Part shown: positions 46,463-55,758 of the stretch, in pieces | Layout of the letters: each line of letters begins with the position of its first letter | Position numbering within the stretch: the first letter of the stretch is position 1 | Assembly (NCBI RefSeq): GCF_018122655.1 | Contig: NZ_JAGRQC010000003.1 | Location: 372,001 to 436,000 of the forward strand | Direction: 5' to 3' | DNA: 64,000 nt | DNA from: Stakelama marina | GTDB taxonomy: Bacteria > Pseudomonadota > Alphaproteobacteria > Sphingomonadales > Sphingomonadaceae | The notes under the pieces: model-generated | What the model saw: the letters and a program-made list of their open reading frames with translations, nothing else | What the model was told of the DNA's origin: nothing | The model's database searches: none | Position numbers and translations under genes: made by a program

Positions 46463-48520
46463 TCAAGCGAGGTGCTTCAGCAGCGCCTGCGCGGCATCGC
46501 GATCGCCGAACCCGGGGTTCGCCAGCGCCAGCCGGATATTGGCGACCGCGTCCTTCTTTCGGTCCAGCGCGGCATAGACCTGGCCGAGGTGCCAGCGAAG
46601 CCCGGCATGATCGGGCGCGATTGCTACCGCCTTTTCGATCAGCTGCCGTGCGCCGTCGTCATCGCCCGCTTCGAACATCGCCCAGCCATAGGCGTCCGCG
46701 ACCGCCGGATTGGCGGGGGCGAGCGAATAGGCGGCGGCGGCGTAGCGGCGCGCTGCATCATGCTCGCCGGCCGCGCCATAGGCCGAGGCGAGGTCGCTCA
46801 ACAGACCGGCATCGCGGTCGCCGATGCGCGACCGCAACGCTTCCAGCGTCACGATCGCCGAATTGGCGTCGCCTGCGGCAAGCTGCCACTTGCCCGCGAG
46901 ACGAAGCGCGGTGCTGTTTTCCGGATTCTGCGACAGGAACAGCGCGAGCGCGTCGCGCGCGGCCGCACTTTCTCCCGCCGCGTCGCGTGCCTCGACAAGG
47001 CGCAGCATCGTCGACTCGTCGAACCGCAGATCGGCTGCGCGGGCATAGGCGCTTGCGGCGTCGCCAAAGCGCTTCATCGCCATCAGCACGTCACCGACAA
47101 GCAACTGTCCTTCGGGTGCGCCCGGCGCATCCTGCGCCGCCTGGCGAGCGCGCGAGAGCGCGGTTCGCGTGTCGCCATGGTCGAGCAGCGCACGAACCAG
47201 CGGCACCACCGTATCGGCCGCCTCCGGCGTTTCCGCGGCATCGGCGCTCAGCACGGCAAGGCTGTCATCGGCGCCGAACGTGTCCGACTGGCCGGTTGCG
47301 GGCATCGCCGCTCGGTCGAGCAGATGCGCCGCCATCACACGGTTGCCCGCTGCTTCGAACGCGCGTGCGGACAGGGTCAGCGTATAGGCGTCGGCGTCGG
47401 CACGCTGCGCCATGGGTTTCAGGATGTCGAGCGCATCGCTCGCCGATCCCGCACGCAGATAGGCAAGCGCCAGCAACTTGCGTGCGGAAAGGTTCATCGG
47501 TTGCCGCGCGACCAGTTCGCGCAGAGTCTCGGTCGCCTGACCATAGCTGCCCGTTTCGACAAGGACCGCGCCTTGAAGCAGCAGCGCACCGGGCAGGTCG
47601 GACAGCGCGTCGCCCGCGCGTTGCAGGATGGACCGGGCAAGGTCGTATTTGCCCGCGCGGGCCGCGAGTACGGCCTGCAGATAATAGCCTTGCGGGCTTC
47701 CGGGGCGCGCCAGCATCGCCTTGCGGACCGCCGCCAGCATGTCGGTGTTGCGCCCGACATCGCCCAGCGTCGCGGCATATTCGATCAACGCGTCGTGGCG
47801 CCACGGATCCTGCCGCAGCGCCGCCTCGAACCAGGGAAGGGCTGCGACCAGGCCGAATTGTTCGCGCACCATCTTGCCGCGCAGCACCAGCGCTTCGGCA
47901 TCGTCGCGGTCCGTCGCCACGGCGCGGCGGCTGGCGTCGATGGCGCCGGCCAGATTGCCGTTTTCGAACCGCATTTCGCCGAGATCGGTCCAGATGCGCA
48001 CATCGTGCGGCGCAATCGCCAGCGCCTGCGCAAATGCCCGTTCCGCGCCGGCAACATCTCCCTGCGCGGCAAGCGCCATCGCGCGGATACGCAACGTATA
48101 GCGAAGATAGCGCGGATCGGCCTTGTCGAGCGCGGCAAGCGCCTGCTCGGTCTGTCCTTGAAGCAGATAGGCATGGGCATAGAGCTGATAGCTGCGGCGT
48201 TTGTCGAATCCGGCGCTGATCGCGCGGTCGAGCTCGCCCTCCGCCGCGACACCTTCGCCGAGCGCGAGCTGGCTGCGGGCGAGCACGGCATGGGCAAGAC
48301 CCCAGTTCGATGCCTCCTGCGTCGCCTTGAACGCCTGCGATCGCGCGGCGCTTGCATTTCCCGCCTTCAGATAGGTCAGGCTGCGCGCCAGCGCGTCGCG
48401 CGCCGCCATGTCGTCCGCACGCGCCGCACCCGGCATTGTCGTCAGTACCAGCAGCGCCAGCATGATAAATGCGCCCGCGAAGCGACGGATGGGGAAAGCC
48501 GGTTCAGGGCTGGAGGTCAT
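46463..48520 (-). CDS. Exported TPR-repeat protein of the PrsK/PrsR operon
   Basis: 685 residues. A signal peptide (about 1-35, ending AARADD) is followed by about 15 degenerate TPR motifs across the rest (for example GNASAARSQAFKA, GDVAGAERAFAQALAIAP, GDDDGARQLIEKAVAIAP). It corresponds in position to the TPR protein PrsT of exosortase/exopolysaccharide loci, though shorter than those, and it lacks a lipobox. It probably acts as a periplasmic scaffold for polymer export. The start lies 17 bases inside the end of prsR, so it is coupled. Confidence 0.78.
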   Translation of the reverse strand: MTSSPEPAFPIRRFAGAFIMLALLVLTTMPGAARADDMAARDALARSLTYLKAGNASAARSQAFKATQEASNWGLAHAVLARSQLALGEGVAAEGELDRAISAGFDKRRSYQLYAHAYLLQGQTEQALAALDKADPRYLRYTLRIRAMALAAQGDVAGAERAFAQALAIAPHDVRIWTDLGEMRFENGNLAGAIDASRRAVATDRDDAEALVLRGKMVREQFGLVAALPWFEAALRQDPWRHDALIEYAATLGDVGRNTDMLAAVRKAMLARPGSPQGYYLQAVLAARAGKYDLARSILQRAGDALSDLPGALLLQGAVLVETGSYGQATETLRELVARQPMNLSARKLLALAYLRAGSASDALDILKPMAQRADADAYTLTLSARAFEAAGNRVMAAHLLDRAAMPATGQSDTFGADDSLAVLSADAAETPEAADTVVPLVRALLDHGDTRTALSRARQAAQDAPGAPEGQLLVGDVLMAMKRFGDAASAYARAADLRFDESTMLRLVEARDAAGESAAARDALALFLSQNPENSTALRLAGKWQLAAGDANSAIVTLEALRSRIGDRDAGLLSDLASAYGAAGEHDAARRYAAAAYSLAPANPAVADAYGWAMFEAGDDDGARQLIEKAVAIAPDHAGLRWHLGQVYAALDRKKDAVANIRLALANPGFGDRDAAQALLKHLA

Positions 48521-49856
48521 AATTCTTCATCAGGTCGTAGAGCGTCGGGCGGCTGATGCCGAGCAGGCGCGCGGTGCCGGAAATATTGCCTTCGCTCCGC
48601 GCGAGAGCGTGGCGGATCGCCTTGCGGTCGGCGCGTTCGCGGATCGCCTTCAGGTTGATCGGTTCGCCTTCGTCCTCGAAATCGAGGTCGGCGGCGGTGA
48701 CCAGTTTGCCGTCGGCCATGATGACCGCGCGCTTGATACGGTTTTCCAGCTCGCGGACATTGCCGGGCCAGTCGTGCCCGTCGATCGCGCTCAGCGCGTC
48801 GGGCGCGAAACCCTTCACCGGGCGCTTCATCCGTTCGGCATATTTGTTGAGGAAATGCCGCGCGAGCAGCACGGCATCACCCGGCCGCTCGGCAAGCGCG
48901 GGGATGCGCACGACGATTTCTGCAAGACGGTAGTAGAGATCCTCCCGGAAGCGACCGTCGGCGACCATCGCATCGATGTCCTGATGCGTCGCACAGACGA
49001 TGCGCGTATCGACCGCAATCGCCTTGCGTCCGCCGATCCGTTCGATGACGCGCTCCTGAAGAAAGCGCAGCAGCTTCACCTGCAGCGCAAGCGGAATGTC
49101 GCCGACCTCGTCGAGGAACAGCGTGCCCCCGCTCGCCTGTTCGATCTTTCCCTCGGTGGTCTTCACCGCGCCGGTAAAGGCGCCCTTTTCATGGCCGAAC
49201 AGCTCGCTTTCGAGCAGCGTTTCGGGAATGGCGGCACAGTTGATCGCAACGAACGCGCCGTCCTTGCGCGGGCTTTCGTCGTGCAGCCCGCGCGCGAGCA
49301 GTTCCTTGCCCGACCCGCTGGCGCCGAGCAGCATCACCGACACATCGGCATCGGCGACGCGCTCGACCGTGCGCGTGACCTTCAGCATTTCGGGCGCGGC
49401 GGTAATCATGCCGCCAAGCGCGGTCGTGCCCTCGACGCGTTCGGCGAGACGACGATTTTCCGCTTCCAGTGCGTGGACGTGGAAGGCGCGCGATACGATC
49501 AGGCCCAGCGCGTCGATATCGATGGGTTTCATGTAGAAGTCCCAGGCACCGGCGGCGATCGCGCGAAGTGCGCTTTCGCGTTCGCCGTGACCCGATGCGA
49601 CGATGATCTTGGTGTCAGGGGCAAGGCTGCGGATCGACTCCAGCGTGACGAAGCCCTCCGACACGCCATCGGGATCGGGCGGCAGGCCAAGGTCCAGCGT
49701 CACGACCTGCGGTTCTTCGGCGCGCAGTTGCGCGATCGCCGAGGCGCGGTCGGAAGCGACGAAGATGTCATAGCCTTCATACGCCCAGCGGAGCTGGCGC
49801 TGCAGGCCCGGATCGTCCTCGACGATAAGAAGGCGTGGCTTCGTATCGGCGGTCAT
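48504..49856 (-). CDS. prsR: PrsR: sigma-54-dependent response regulator
   Basis: 450 residues. Receiver domain (1-125): IVEDDPGLQ, Asp in VVTLDLGLPPDPDG. AAA+ domain: Walker A GASGSGKELLARGL, the sigma-54 contact loop GAFTGA, GGTLFLDEVGDIP and arginine-finger region. C-terminal HTH: SEGNISGTARLLGISRPTLYDLMK. It matches the 'PEP-CTERM-box' response regulator that activates exosortase-linked genes through sigma-54 promoters. It is preceded by its kinase prsK with a 4-base overlap. Confidence 0.9.
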   Translation of the reverse strand: MTADTKPRLLIVEDDPGLQRQLRWAYEGYDIFVASDRASAIAQLRAEEPQVVTLDLGLPPDPDGVSEGFVTLESIRSLAPDTKIIVASGHGERESALRAIAAGAWDFYMKPIDIDALGLIVSRAFHVHALEAENRRLAERVEGTTALGGMITAAPEMLKVTRTVERVADADVSVMLLGASGSGKELLARGLHDESPRKDGAFVAINCAAIPETLLESELFGHEKGAFTGAVKTTEGKIEQASGGTLFLDEVGDIPLALQVKLLRFLQERVIERIGGRKAIAVDTRIVCATHQDIDAMVADGRFREDLYYRLAEIVVRIPALAERPGDAVLLARHFLNKYAERMKRPVKGFAPDALSAIDGHDWPGNVRELENRIKRAVIMADGKLVTAADLDFEDEGEPINLKAIRERADRKAIRHALARSEGNISGTARLLGISRPTLYDLMKNYDLQP

Positions 49857-51898
49857 GCCGCTCTCCCCATGTCAGAAGTCTCCGCGCCCGGTACGGGCAG
49901 CGTCAGGCGAAAGCGCGTGCCTTCACCCTCGCGGCTGGCCACGTCGAGCGTGCCGTCCATTGCCTGCGCGAGCTGCAGCGATTCGAACGCGCCGATGCCG
50001 AAACCGCCCGCCTTGGTGGATACGAATGGCCGGAACAGCCGGTCGCGGATAAAGCCCGCGGACATCCCGCAGCCCTCGTCGATCACGTCGATGGCGACCT
50101 CACCGCCGGCGCGCGACACGGCGATCGTCACCGGCTTTTCCGCCGGGCTGGCCTCGAGCGCGTTCTGGACGAGATGGCCGAGCAATTGTTCAAGCCGGAC
50201 CGGATCGGCGATCGCCACTGCCTGGGGCGCGCCGACGACCACGACCGGGTGCTGCGCGCGCCGCGCAGAAGCCACGCGCTCGACGAGCGCGGCGACATCG
50301 ACCGCTTCGCGCGACCCGACCTTGCCGCCATGCTGCGACAATCGCGCGAGCAGGGCGCTCATGCGCTCGGCCGAATCGGTCAGCGTGGCGACCATGTCGG
50401 CGCGGAATTCGGGATTGTCGGCGTGGCGTTCGGCGTTGCGCGCGACGAGCGTCAACTGGCTGACGAGGTTCTTGATATCGTGCAGGATGAAGGCGAAGCG
50501 CCGGTTGAATTCCTCGAATCGCTGCGCTTCGCCCAGCGCCGCCTGCGCGCGCTCCTCGGCGAGATAGCTTGCGACCTGCCGTCCGGCGATGCGCAGCAGG
50601 TCGAAATCCTCCCAATCGAGCGCACGGTCGATCGGCGGGCGCGCGAGCAGGATCGCGCCGGTCAACCGCCCGAAATGGATGAGCGGCACCAGCACCCAGG
50701 CTTCGGCCAGGTTGCGCATCCATTCGGGGGTCGCTTCGTCGCCGCTTCTGCCCCGGCCCGCGCGCACCGCATCGAGTTCGATGATATGTCCGGTTGCGGC
50801 GAGATGCCCCGCAAGCGCGCCGTCCGCGCCCTTGGCGGGCAGCTCGCCGGCATTCCAGTTCCACACCGGACCGATTCCCAGTCGGTCGCCATCGGGCACG
50901 AGCAGCAATCCGGCAGGCGATTCGGTCAGGTCGGCGATGGCCTTGACGATACGCTCGCCGAGCGGCGTCGCGCTTTCGGGATCGCCGAGCGTGTCGGTGA
51001 AACGGACCCATTCCGCGCGATAATCGTAGCGATGCCGGAACAGGTGCTTGGCAAGCTTCACCCGCGCCCAGGCGCGAAGCCAGGGTGTTGATACCAGCGT
51101 CAGTATCGCAGCGGTCGATCCGAATACGAATGCCGTTTGCAGGATGCGTGCATGTGCGCCTCCGACCGCGGCCAATGCGCTTGTGGCCACGGCGAGCACG
51201 GCCAGATAGAGGCCGATCGCCACGACCGACAGCGACTGATAGGTGAAGGTGCGTGATACGCGCACCGTCCAGTCGCCGCGATGCTGCAGCGCCACGGCGA
51301 ATATCGCGGCCGCGACGAGCATCGCCAGCCCGCGTGCGACGCCGAGTTCGGCGGGCCAGTTGCCGCTCAGATAGGCGACTGCGAATATCAGGCAGTCGGC
51401 GCACCACATCACGGCAATGCCCAACAGGATCACGCGTGTCGCGCGCGCGGTGGTGGCGTACAGATTCTGGAGGATCACCAGCGACGCGACGCAGGCCAGC
51501 ATCCTGAACAGCAATGCGGCGGATGTGGTAGGCGTCGCGATCCTCGCCGGAGCACCGGTCGCGGCGAGCGACAAGATCATGCCGCCGACAAAGACCAGCG
51601 CGACCACGCCGTAGACGAGCCGCAGCGCACGCAGAGGATGGTCGCCTTCGCCGCGGCGATGGAGCATCAGGATAAACGTCAGCCACGACAGGTTGCGCAG
51701 CCCCTCGACCAGATCGGTCGCCGCCTCGTTCGGCCCGATTCCCGCCACGCCCAGCGCCCAGAGCGTCGTCACCGCCAACGCCACGCCGAGCGTCAGCCGT
51801 GCGGGTAGCGCGTCGTCGCGTCTGATCGTCCACAGCGCGAGCGCGGCGAACAGCAGCGCCGCAAGAGCATGTGTCCACAGGGTCAGCGTCGCGGCCAT
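49853..51898 (-). CDS. prsK: PrsK: XrtA/PEP-CTERM-type histidine kinase
   Basis: 681 residues. About seven or eight transmembrane helices (1-270), a GAF-like domain (about 300-450) and a kinase core with H box FAFILHDIKNLVSQLTLVARNAERH, a form characteristic of PrsK, then N box LEQLLGHLVQNALEA and G boxes VIDEGCGMSAGFIRDRLFRPF and GFGIGAFES. Senses an unknown signal and phosphorylates PrsR. Starts 8 bases before the end of the glycosyltransferase reading direction, in the same operon. Confidence 0.9.
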   Translation of the reverse strand: MAATLTLWTHALAALLFAALALWTIRRDDALPARLTLGVALAVTTLWALGVAGIGPNEAATDLVEGLRNLSWLTFILMLHRRGEGDHPLRALRLVYGVVALVFVGGMILSLAATGAPARIATPTTSAALLFRMLACVASLVILQNLYATTARATRVILLGIAVMWCADCLIFAVAYLSGNWPAELGVARGLAMLVAAAIFAVALQHRGDWTVRVSRTFTYQSLSVVAIGLYLAVLAVATSALAAVGGAHARILQTAFVFGSTAAILTLVSTPWLRAWARVKLAKHLFRHRYDYRAEWVRFTDTLGDPESATPLGERIVKAIADLTESPAGLLLVPDGDRLGIGPVWNWNAGELPAKGADGALAGHLAATGHIIELDAVRAGRGRSGDEATPEWMRNLAEAWVLVPLIHFGRLTGAILLARPPIDRALDWEDFDLLRIAGRQVASYLAEERAQAALGEAQRFEEFNRRFAFILHDIKNLVSQLTLVARNAERHADNPEFRADMVATLTDSAERMSALLARLSQHGGKVGSREAVDVAALVERVASARRAQHPVVVVGAPQAVAIADPVRLEQLLGHLVQNALEASPAEKPVTIAVSRAGGEVAIDVIDEGCGMSAGFIRDRLFRPFVSTKAGGFGIGAFESLQLAQAMDGTLDVASREGEGTRFRLTLPVPGAETSDMGRAA

Positions 51899-51906
51899 GA
51901 CGGGCC

Positions 51907-53295
51907 TCAGCGCGCGCCTTCGGGGAACAGCACGACCCGGATCGTCTGGAGCAGGATCAGCAGGTCGAGAAAGGGCGAGTAGTTCTTCGCGTAATAAAGG
52001 TCATATTCGAGCTTCTGCCGCGAATCCTCGATCGACGCGCCGTAAGGATAGTTGATCTGCGCCCAGCCGGTAATTCCCGGCTTCACCATGTGCCGCTCGG
52101 CATAATAGGGCAGCTTCTGTTCGAGATCGTCGACGAATTGCGGGCGCTCGGGACGGGGGCCGACAAAGCTCATCTCGCCCTTCAGCACGCTCCAGCACTG
52201 CGGCAGCTCGTCGATGCGCGTCTTGCGGATGAACCGGCCCACCCGGGTGATGCGCGGATCGTCCTTTTCGGCCCATACCGCCTTGCCCGGCGTTTCGGCG
52301 TCGATCCGCATCGAGCGCAGCTTGATGATGTCGAATCCGACATTGTACAGCCCCACGCGGCGCTGGCGGTAGAAGGCAGGTCCCTTGCTGTCGATCTTGA
52401 CGACCAGCGCCGTCAGCAGGATCAACGGCAGTGCGAGCGTCAGAAGCGTCAGGCTGGCCAGGACGTCGAACAGCCGCTTGAACATGCTCGACAACATGCG
52501 GCTCGACGAGAACCCGTCGGAAAAGATCAGCCAGCTCGGATTGACGCTGTCGAGGTCGACGCGCCCCGTCTCGCGCTCGAGAAAGGTCGAGATCTCGTTG
52601 ACGTGAACGCCGGTGGTCTTGACCCGCAACAGGTCCTTGAGCGGCAACGCATTGCGGCGTTCCTCGAGCGCGAGGACGACTTCGGAGGCGTTGAGCAGGA
52701 CGACATGGTCGGCAAGGTTATAGATCGCATCGCGCGCGATCGCTTCGGGGATGATGCGGTTGGCCTCGTTCATCGAGACATAGCCGACGACGACGAACCC
52801 GGCGCCGGGCGTCCGCGACAACTGCTTGATTCGCGCAGCCCTTGGCCCTGCGCCGAGCACGACGACGCGACGTTTGAAGGCCTGGCTACCCAGCGTCTTG
52901 CCGAGCAGGATGCGCAGCAGCACCAGCAGCACGAATGCGAGCGCCATCGCGTAGAGCAGGTTCGACCGCCAGAAGGTAAGGGCGGGTACCAGGAAGAATA
53001 TCAGGCTGAGAAACGTCGTGCCGAGCGACACCGCAACCAGCAGGCGCGCCGTCGCGAAGCGCAGCGATTGCAGGGCGTCGGCGCCGTACACGCCGACCGC
53101 GATCATCGCGAGTTCGAGCGCTACCGCAAAACTCAGCAACTGCGGAATGCGGGTGTAGATCGGTTCGGTCTGCATGCCGATCTGGCTCGCACGGATCACC
53201 CAGCCCGCCTCTGCCGCCGCGACGAGCAGGGTAATATCGAGCAGACCGAGCAGCAGCACGGCATTGGGGACGTAGTGCTTGAACAGCCTGATCAT
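51907..53295 (-). CDS. Undecaprenyl-phosphate sugar-1-phosphate transferase, TIGR03013 (XrtA/PEP-CTERM) type
   Basis: 462 residues. Five N-terminal helices and a nucleotide-binding (CoA-like) domain precede the polyprenyl glycosylphosphotransferase core: a membrane-associated helix LFDVLASLTLLTLALPLILL, then KSMRIDAE-like LRSMRIDAETPGKAVWAEKDDPRITRVGRFIRKTRIDELPQ, GEMSFVGPRPERP and ERHMVKPGITGWAQINYPYGAS. It loads the first sugar phosphate onto the lipid carrier for exopolysaccharide. The first gene of the leftward operon with prsK, prsR and the TPR gene. Confidence 0.9.
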   Translation of the reverse strand: MIRLFKHYVPNAVLLLGLLDITLLVAAAEAGWVIRASQIGMQTEPIYTRIPQLLSFAVALELAMIAVGVYGADALQSLRFATARLLVAVSLGTTFLSLIFFLVPALTFWRSNLLYAMALAFVLLVLLRILLGKTLGSQAFKRRVVVLGAGPRAARIKQLSRTPGAGFVVVGYVSMNEANRIIPEAIARDAIYNLADHVVLLNASEVVLALEERRNALPLKDLLRVKTTGVHVNEISTFLERETGRVDLDSVNPSWLIFSDGFSSSRMLSSMFKRLFDVLASLTLLTLALPLILLTALVVKIDSKGPAFYRQRRVGLYNVGFDIIKLRSMRIDAETPGKAVWAEKDDPRITRVGRFIRKTRIDELPQCWSVLKGEMSFVGPRPERPQFVDDLEQKLPYYAERHMVKPGITGWAQINYPYGASIEDSRQKLEYDLYYAKNYSPFLDLLILLQTIRVVLFPEGAR

Positions 53296-53313
53296 CCGTC
53301 CGCGACCTTCCCT

Positions 53314-53328
53314 GGTGTAAAATTCACC
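53314..53328. promoter_or_regulatory. Imperfect dyad before the glycosyltransferase gene
   Basis: GGTGTAAAATTCACC, arms GGTG and CACC with further pairing inside. It lies 19 bases upstream of the glycosyltransferase start. On the minus strand it reads GGTGAATTTTACACC, sharing the ten bases GGTGAATTTT with a site at 58570-58579 in front of the sigma-54 promoter. Possible PrsR target, by inference. Confidence 0.35.
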
Positions 53329-53453
53329 GACACAGGAACGGCTGTGACAAAAATTGGCAAAGAAATACTGAACAATGCGGGCGAAGGGCCGACAATTCTT
53401 GGTTTGACGCGGTCGATCGCCTGCCCCTAACTGCTCGTATCAAAGGAGCCGGG

Positions 53454-54506
53454 ATGTCGTCTATCATTACACCTGTCATTCTGTCGGGCGGCACCGGAAC
53501 GCGGTTGTGGCCGATGTCCCGGCCCGAACGACCCAAGCAATTGCTGCCGCTGACCGCCGACGCGACGATGCTGCAACTGACGGCGGGCCGGACCGGCGAT
53601 GCGGAGCGTTTCGCGAGACCCATTGTCGTCGCCAATGCGCGCCATGCCGATACGATCGAGGCACAGTTGCGCGATGTGGAGGCCGATGCGCAGGCGCTGG
53701 TGCTCGAGCCGATGGGGCGCAACACCGCGCCCGCAATCGCGCTGGCGGCAATCGCGGCAGGGGGCGACAGCACGCCGATCCTCGTCATGCCGTCCGACCA
53801 TGTCATTGCCGATGCTGATGCCTTTCGAGCGGCGATCGCCAAAGCGTTGCCGCTCGTCGAACAGGGTTGGCTGGTCACCTTCGGGATCGGGCCCGAATCG
53901 CCCGAAACCGGCTATGGGTATATCGCGGTCGGCGACGAACTGGCGCCCGGTGTGTGTAAGGTCCGTCAATTCGTCGAGAAGCCCGACCGCGAGCGCGCGG
54001 AGGCGATGCTTGCAGCGGGCGATCATGTCTGGAACGGCGGCATTTTCCTGTTTCGCGCCGATATCTATCTTGGCGCGCTTTCGACCTATCAGCCGGACAT
54101 GGTCGTCGCTGCACAGCAGGCGATGGACAAGGCGAGGCGCGAGGGCAAGCGGATCTATCCCGATGCCGATGCCTTTGCCGCATCGCCCGCCGATTCGATC
54201 GATTATGCGGTGATGGAAAGGGCGGAGCGCGTGGCGGTGGTGCCGGTCAGCATGGGCTGGAGCGATGTCGGCAGCTGGGACGCGCTCCATGCGCTGAGCG
54301 AACATGATGCCGGCGGCAATGCCTGTTCGGGAGAAGTGATCGCGATCGATACCGAGAACTGCCTTGCTCGCAGTGACGGCGCGCGAATCGCGATGGTCGG
54401 GGTCCGCGACCTTATCGTGGTGGCGAGCGGCGACGATATCCTCGTCCTGCCGCGCGGCCGTTCGCAGGAGGTCAAGAAGCTGATCGAGGCCATGAAGGAC
54501 AGATGA
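53454..54506 (+). CDS. manC: Mannose-1-phosphate guanylyltransferase
   Basis: 350 residues, GTP-mannose nucleotidyltransferase. Signature VILSGGTGTRLWPMSRPERPKQ is clear, followed by EPMGRNTAPAIALAA, GYGYIAVG, FVEKP and WNGGIFLF. Only the nucleotidyltransferase domain is present; the C-terminal phosphomannose isomerase domain of bifunctional ManC/AlgA is absent. It makes GDP-mannose for exopolysaccharide. It is divergent from the glycosyltransferase operon (158 bases apart) and overlaps the HNH gene by 4 bases. Confidence 0.92.
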   Translation: MSSIITPVILSGGTGTRLWPMSRPERPKQLLPLTADATMLQLTAGRTGDAERFARPIVVANARHADTIEAQLRDVEADAQALVLEPMGRNTAPAIALAAIAAGGDSTPILVMPSDHVIADADAFRAAIAKALPLVEQGWLVTFGIGPESPETGYGYIAVGDELAPGVCKVRQFVEKPDRERAEAMLAAGDHVWNGGIFLFRADIYLGALSTYQPDMVVAAQQAMDKARREGKRIYPDADAFAASPADSIDYAVMERAERVAVVPVSMGWSDVGSWDALHALSEHDAGGNACSGEVIAIDTENCLARSDGARIAMVGVRDLIVVASGDDILVLPRGRSQEVKKLIEAMKDR

Positions 54507-54841
54507 GCGGGCGCGTCCGCCGCAAGCGGATGCTCGCCGAAGCCGATCGTCTGCAAATCGCGGCGCCCGAGCCCGAACGTTGCGCGCTTTGTCGGCGACC
54601 GCTTGGTGCGCGTGTCGAATGGCACCATGGCGTGCCGAAGAGCCGGGGCGGGCGGAGGACGGTAGCGGTTCATCCGATCTGCCACCGCACGATCCATGCA
54701 AGCTTCACCAACGCCGAGCTCGAGCGGTTCGGGGGTGGCGACCTGACCGCGCTGCGCGATCATGCCGAGATCGTTCGCTTCCTCGACTGGATTGCCGACA
54801 AGCCGCCCGATTTCCACGCGCCGACGCGGCGCAAGCGCTAG
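54503..54841 (+). CDS. Small HNH-endonuclease-like protein
   Basis: 112 residues. A CALC zinc pair, then EWHHGVPKSRGG, a candidate His of the ββα-metal fold, and VHPICHRTIHASF with a second Cys/His set: the order Cys-Cys, HH, C-H..H fits an HNH-type finger. No flanking toxin or restriction gene. It overlaps the manC stop (ATGA), so it is translated with it; its role with a sugar nucleotide enzyme is unclear. Confidence 0.75.
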   Translation: MSGRVRRKRMLAEADRLQIAAPEPERCALCRRPLGARVEWHHGVPKSRGGRRTVAVHPICHRTIHASFTNAELERFGGGDLTALRDHAEIVRFLDWIADKPPDFHAPTRRKR

Positions 54842-54845
54842 GTCA

Positions 54846-55628
54846 TCAATGCCCGCGGCAGGCGAGCGCCTCCAGGATGTCATCGATCCGCGCCGCATCG
54901 CCCGCGGCGATCACTTCTCCGTTGCTCCCCGCGTGCAGCGGGTCGCCCGACCAGTCGCACATCCGGCCGCCGGCGCCTTCGATCACGGGCACGAGTGCGG
55001 CGAAGTCATAGAGTTTCAGCCCTGCCTCTACGACGATATCGAGATGGCCGGACGCGAGGCAGGCATAGTTGTAACAGTCGCCGCCGAGCACGGTGCTGCG
55101 TACCTTGGCGTCGAGATGTTCGAAGGCGTGAAGCTGGCCGTCGCCGAACAGCGCCGGAGAGGTCGTCGCCAGCAATGCCTGGGATAGTTCGCGGCACGCC
55201 CGGCTCTTCGCGGGCTTGCCGTTGAAGGTCGTGCCTTGCCCCGCCATCCCGATCCAGCGTTCGTCCAGGATCGGCTGGTCGATCACCCCCAGGACCGGCC
55301 ATCCATCGTCGAGCAGTGCGATCAGCGTGCCGAAGATCGGCCGCCCGGCGATAAAGGCGCGCGTGCCGTCGATCGGGTCGAGAACCCAGGTCCGGCCGCT
55401 CGATCCCTCTCGCTCGCCTTCCTCTTCGCCGACGATGGCGTCGCGCGGTCGTTCGGCGACGATCAGGCTGCGCATCGCTGCTTCGGCCGCCTTGTCGGCG
55501 AGCGTGACGGGCGAGTCGTCGGCCTTGGTCTCCAGCCCATGTTCGGCGCGGAAATAGGGGCGGATCGCGGCGCGCGCGGCATCGGCGAGCTGTTCGGCGA
55601 GGACGCGGTCGGAAGGGGTTATCGTCAT
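54846..55628 (-). CDS. hisN: Histidinol-phosphatase (inositol monophosphatase family)
   Basis: 260 residues. IMPase fold: VTLADKAAEAAMRSLI, IVGEEEGEREG (metal Glu), the metal motif WVLDPIDGTRAFIAGRP, and GGDCYNYACLASGHLDIVVEAGLKLYDFAALVPVIEGAGG near the C-terminus. It matches the HisN subgroup of histidinol-phosphatases common in alphaproteobacteria that lack a hisB phosphatase. Substrates other than histidinol phosphate are possible. Start 55628. Confidence 0.85.
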   Translation of the reverse strand: MTITPSDRVLAEQLADAARAAIRPYFRAEHGLETKADDSPVTLADKAAEAAMRSLIVAERPRDAIVGEEEGEREGSSGRTWVLDPIDGTRAFIAGRPIFGTLIALLDDGWPVLGVIDQPILDERWIGMAGQGTTFNGKPAKSRACRELSQALLATTSPALFGDGQLHAFEHLDAKVRSTVLGGDCYNYACLASGHLDIVVEAGLKLYDFAALVPVIEGAGGRMCDWSGDPLHAGSNGEVIAAGDAARIDDILEALACRGH

Positions 55629-55758
55629 GGTTCCCGTGTCCCTATCGCAGTGCACACGCGCTGGCTATGCTCGCGGCGACCCGAAGGGGGCGGGGTTATG
55701 GACTGCAAGGGGGAAGAATGACCGGCGATTGTCACATTGCATTGCCAGACATGCTGGC

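Noticed and set aside
46234..48556. Long plus-strand frames opposite the TPR gene.
   Set aside because: The minus strand gives clear TPR repeats and fits the operon; the antisense frames lack motifs and ribosome sites.
53340..53370. Sigma-54-like TTGGCA in the gap between the prs operon and manC.
   Set aside because: The -12 part reads CT where GC is required, so the spacing rule fails.
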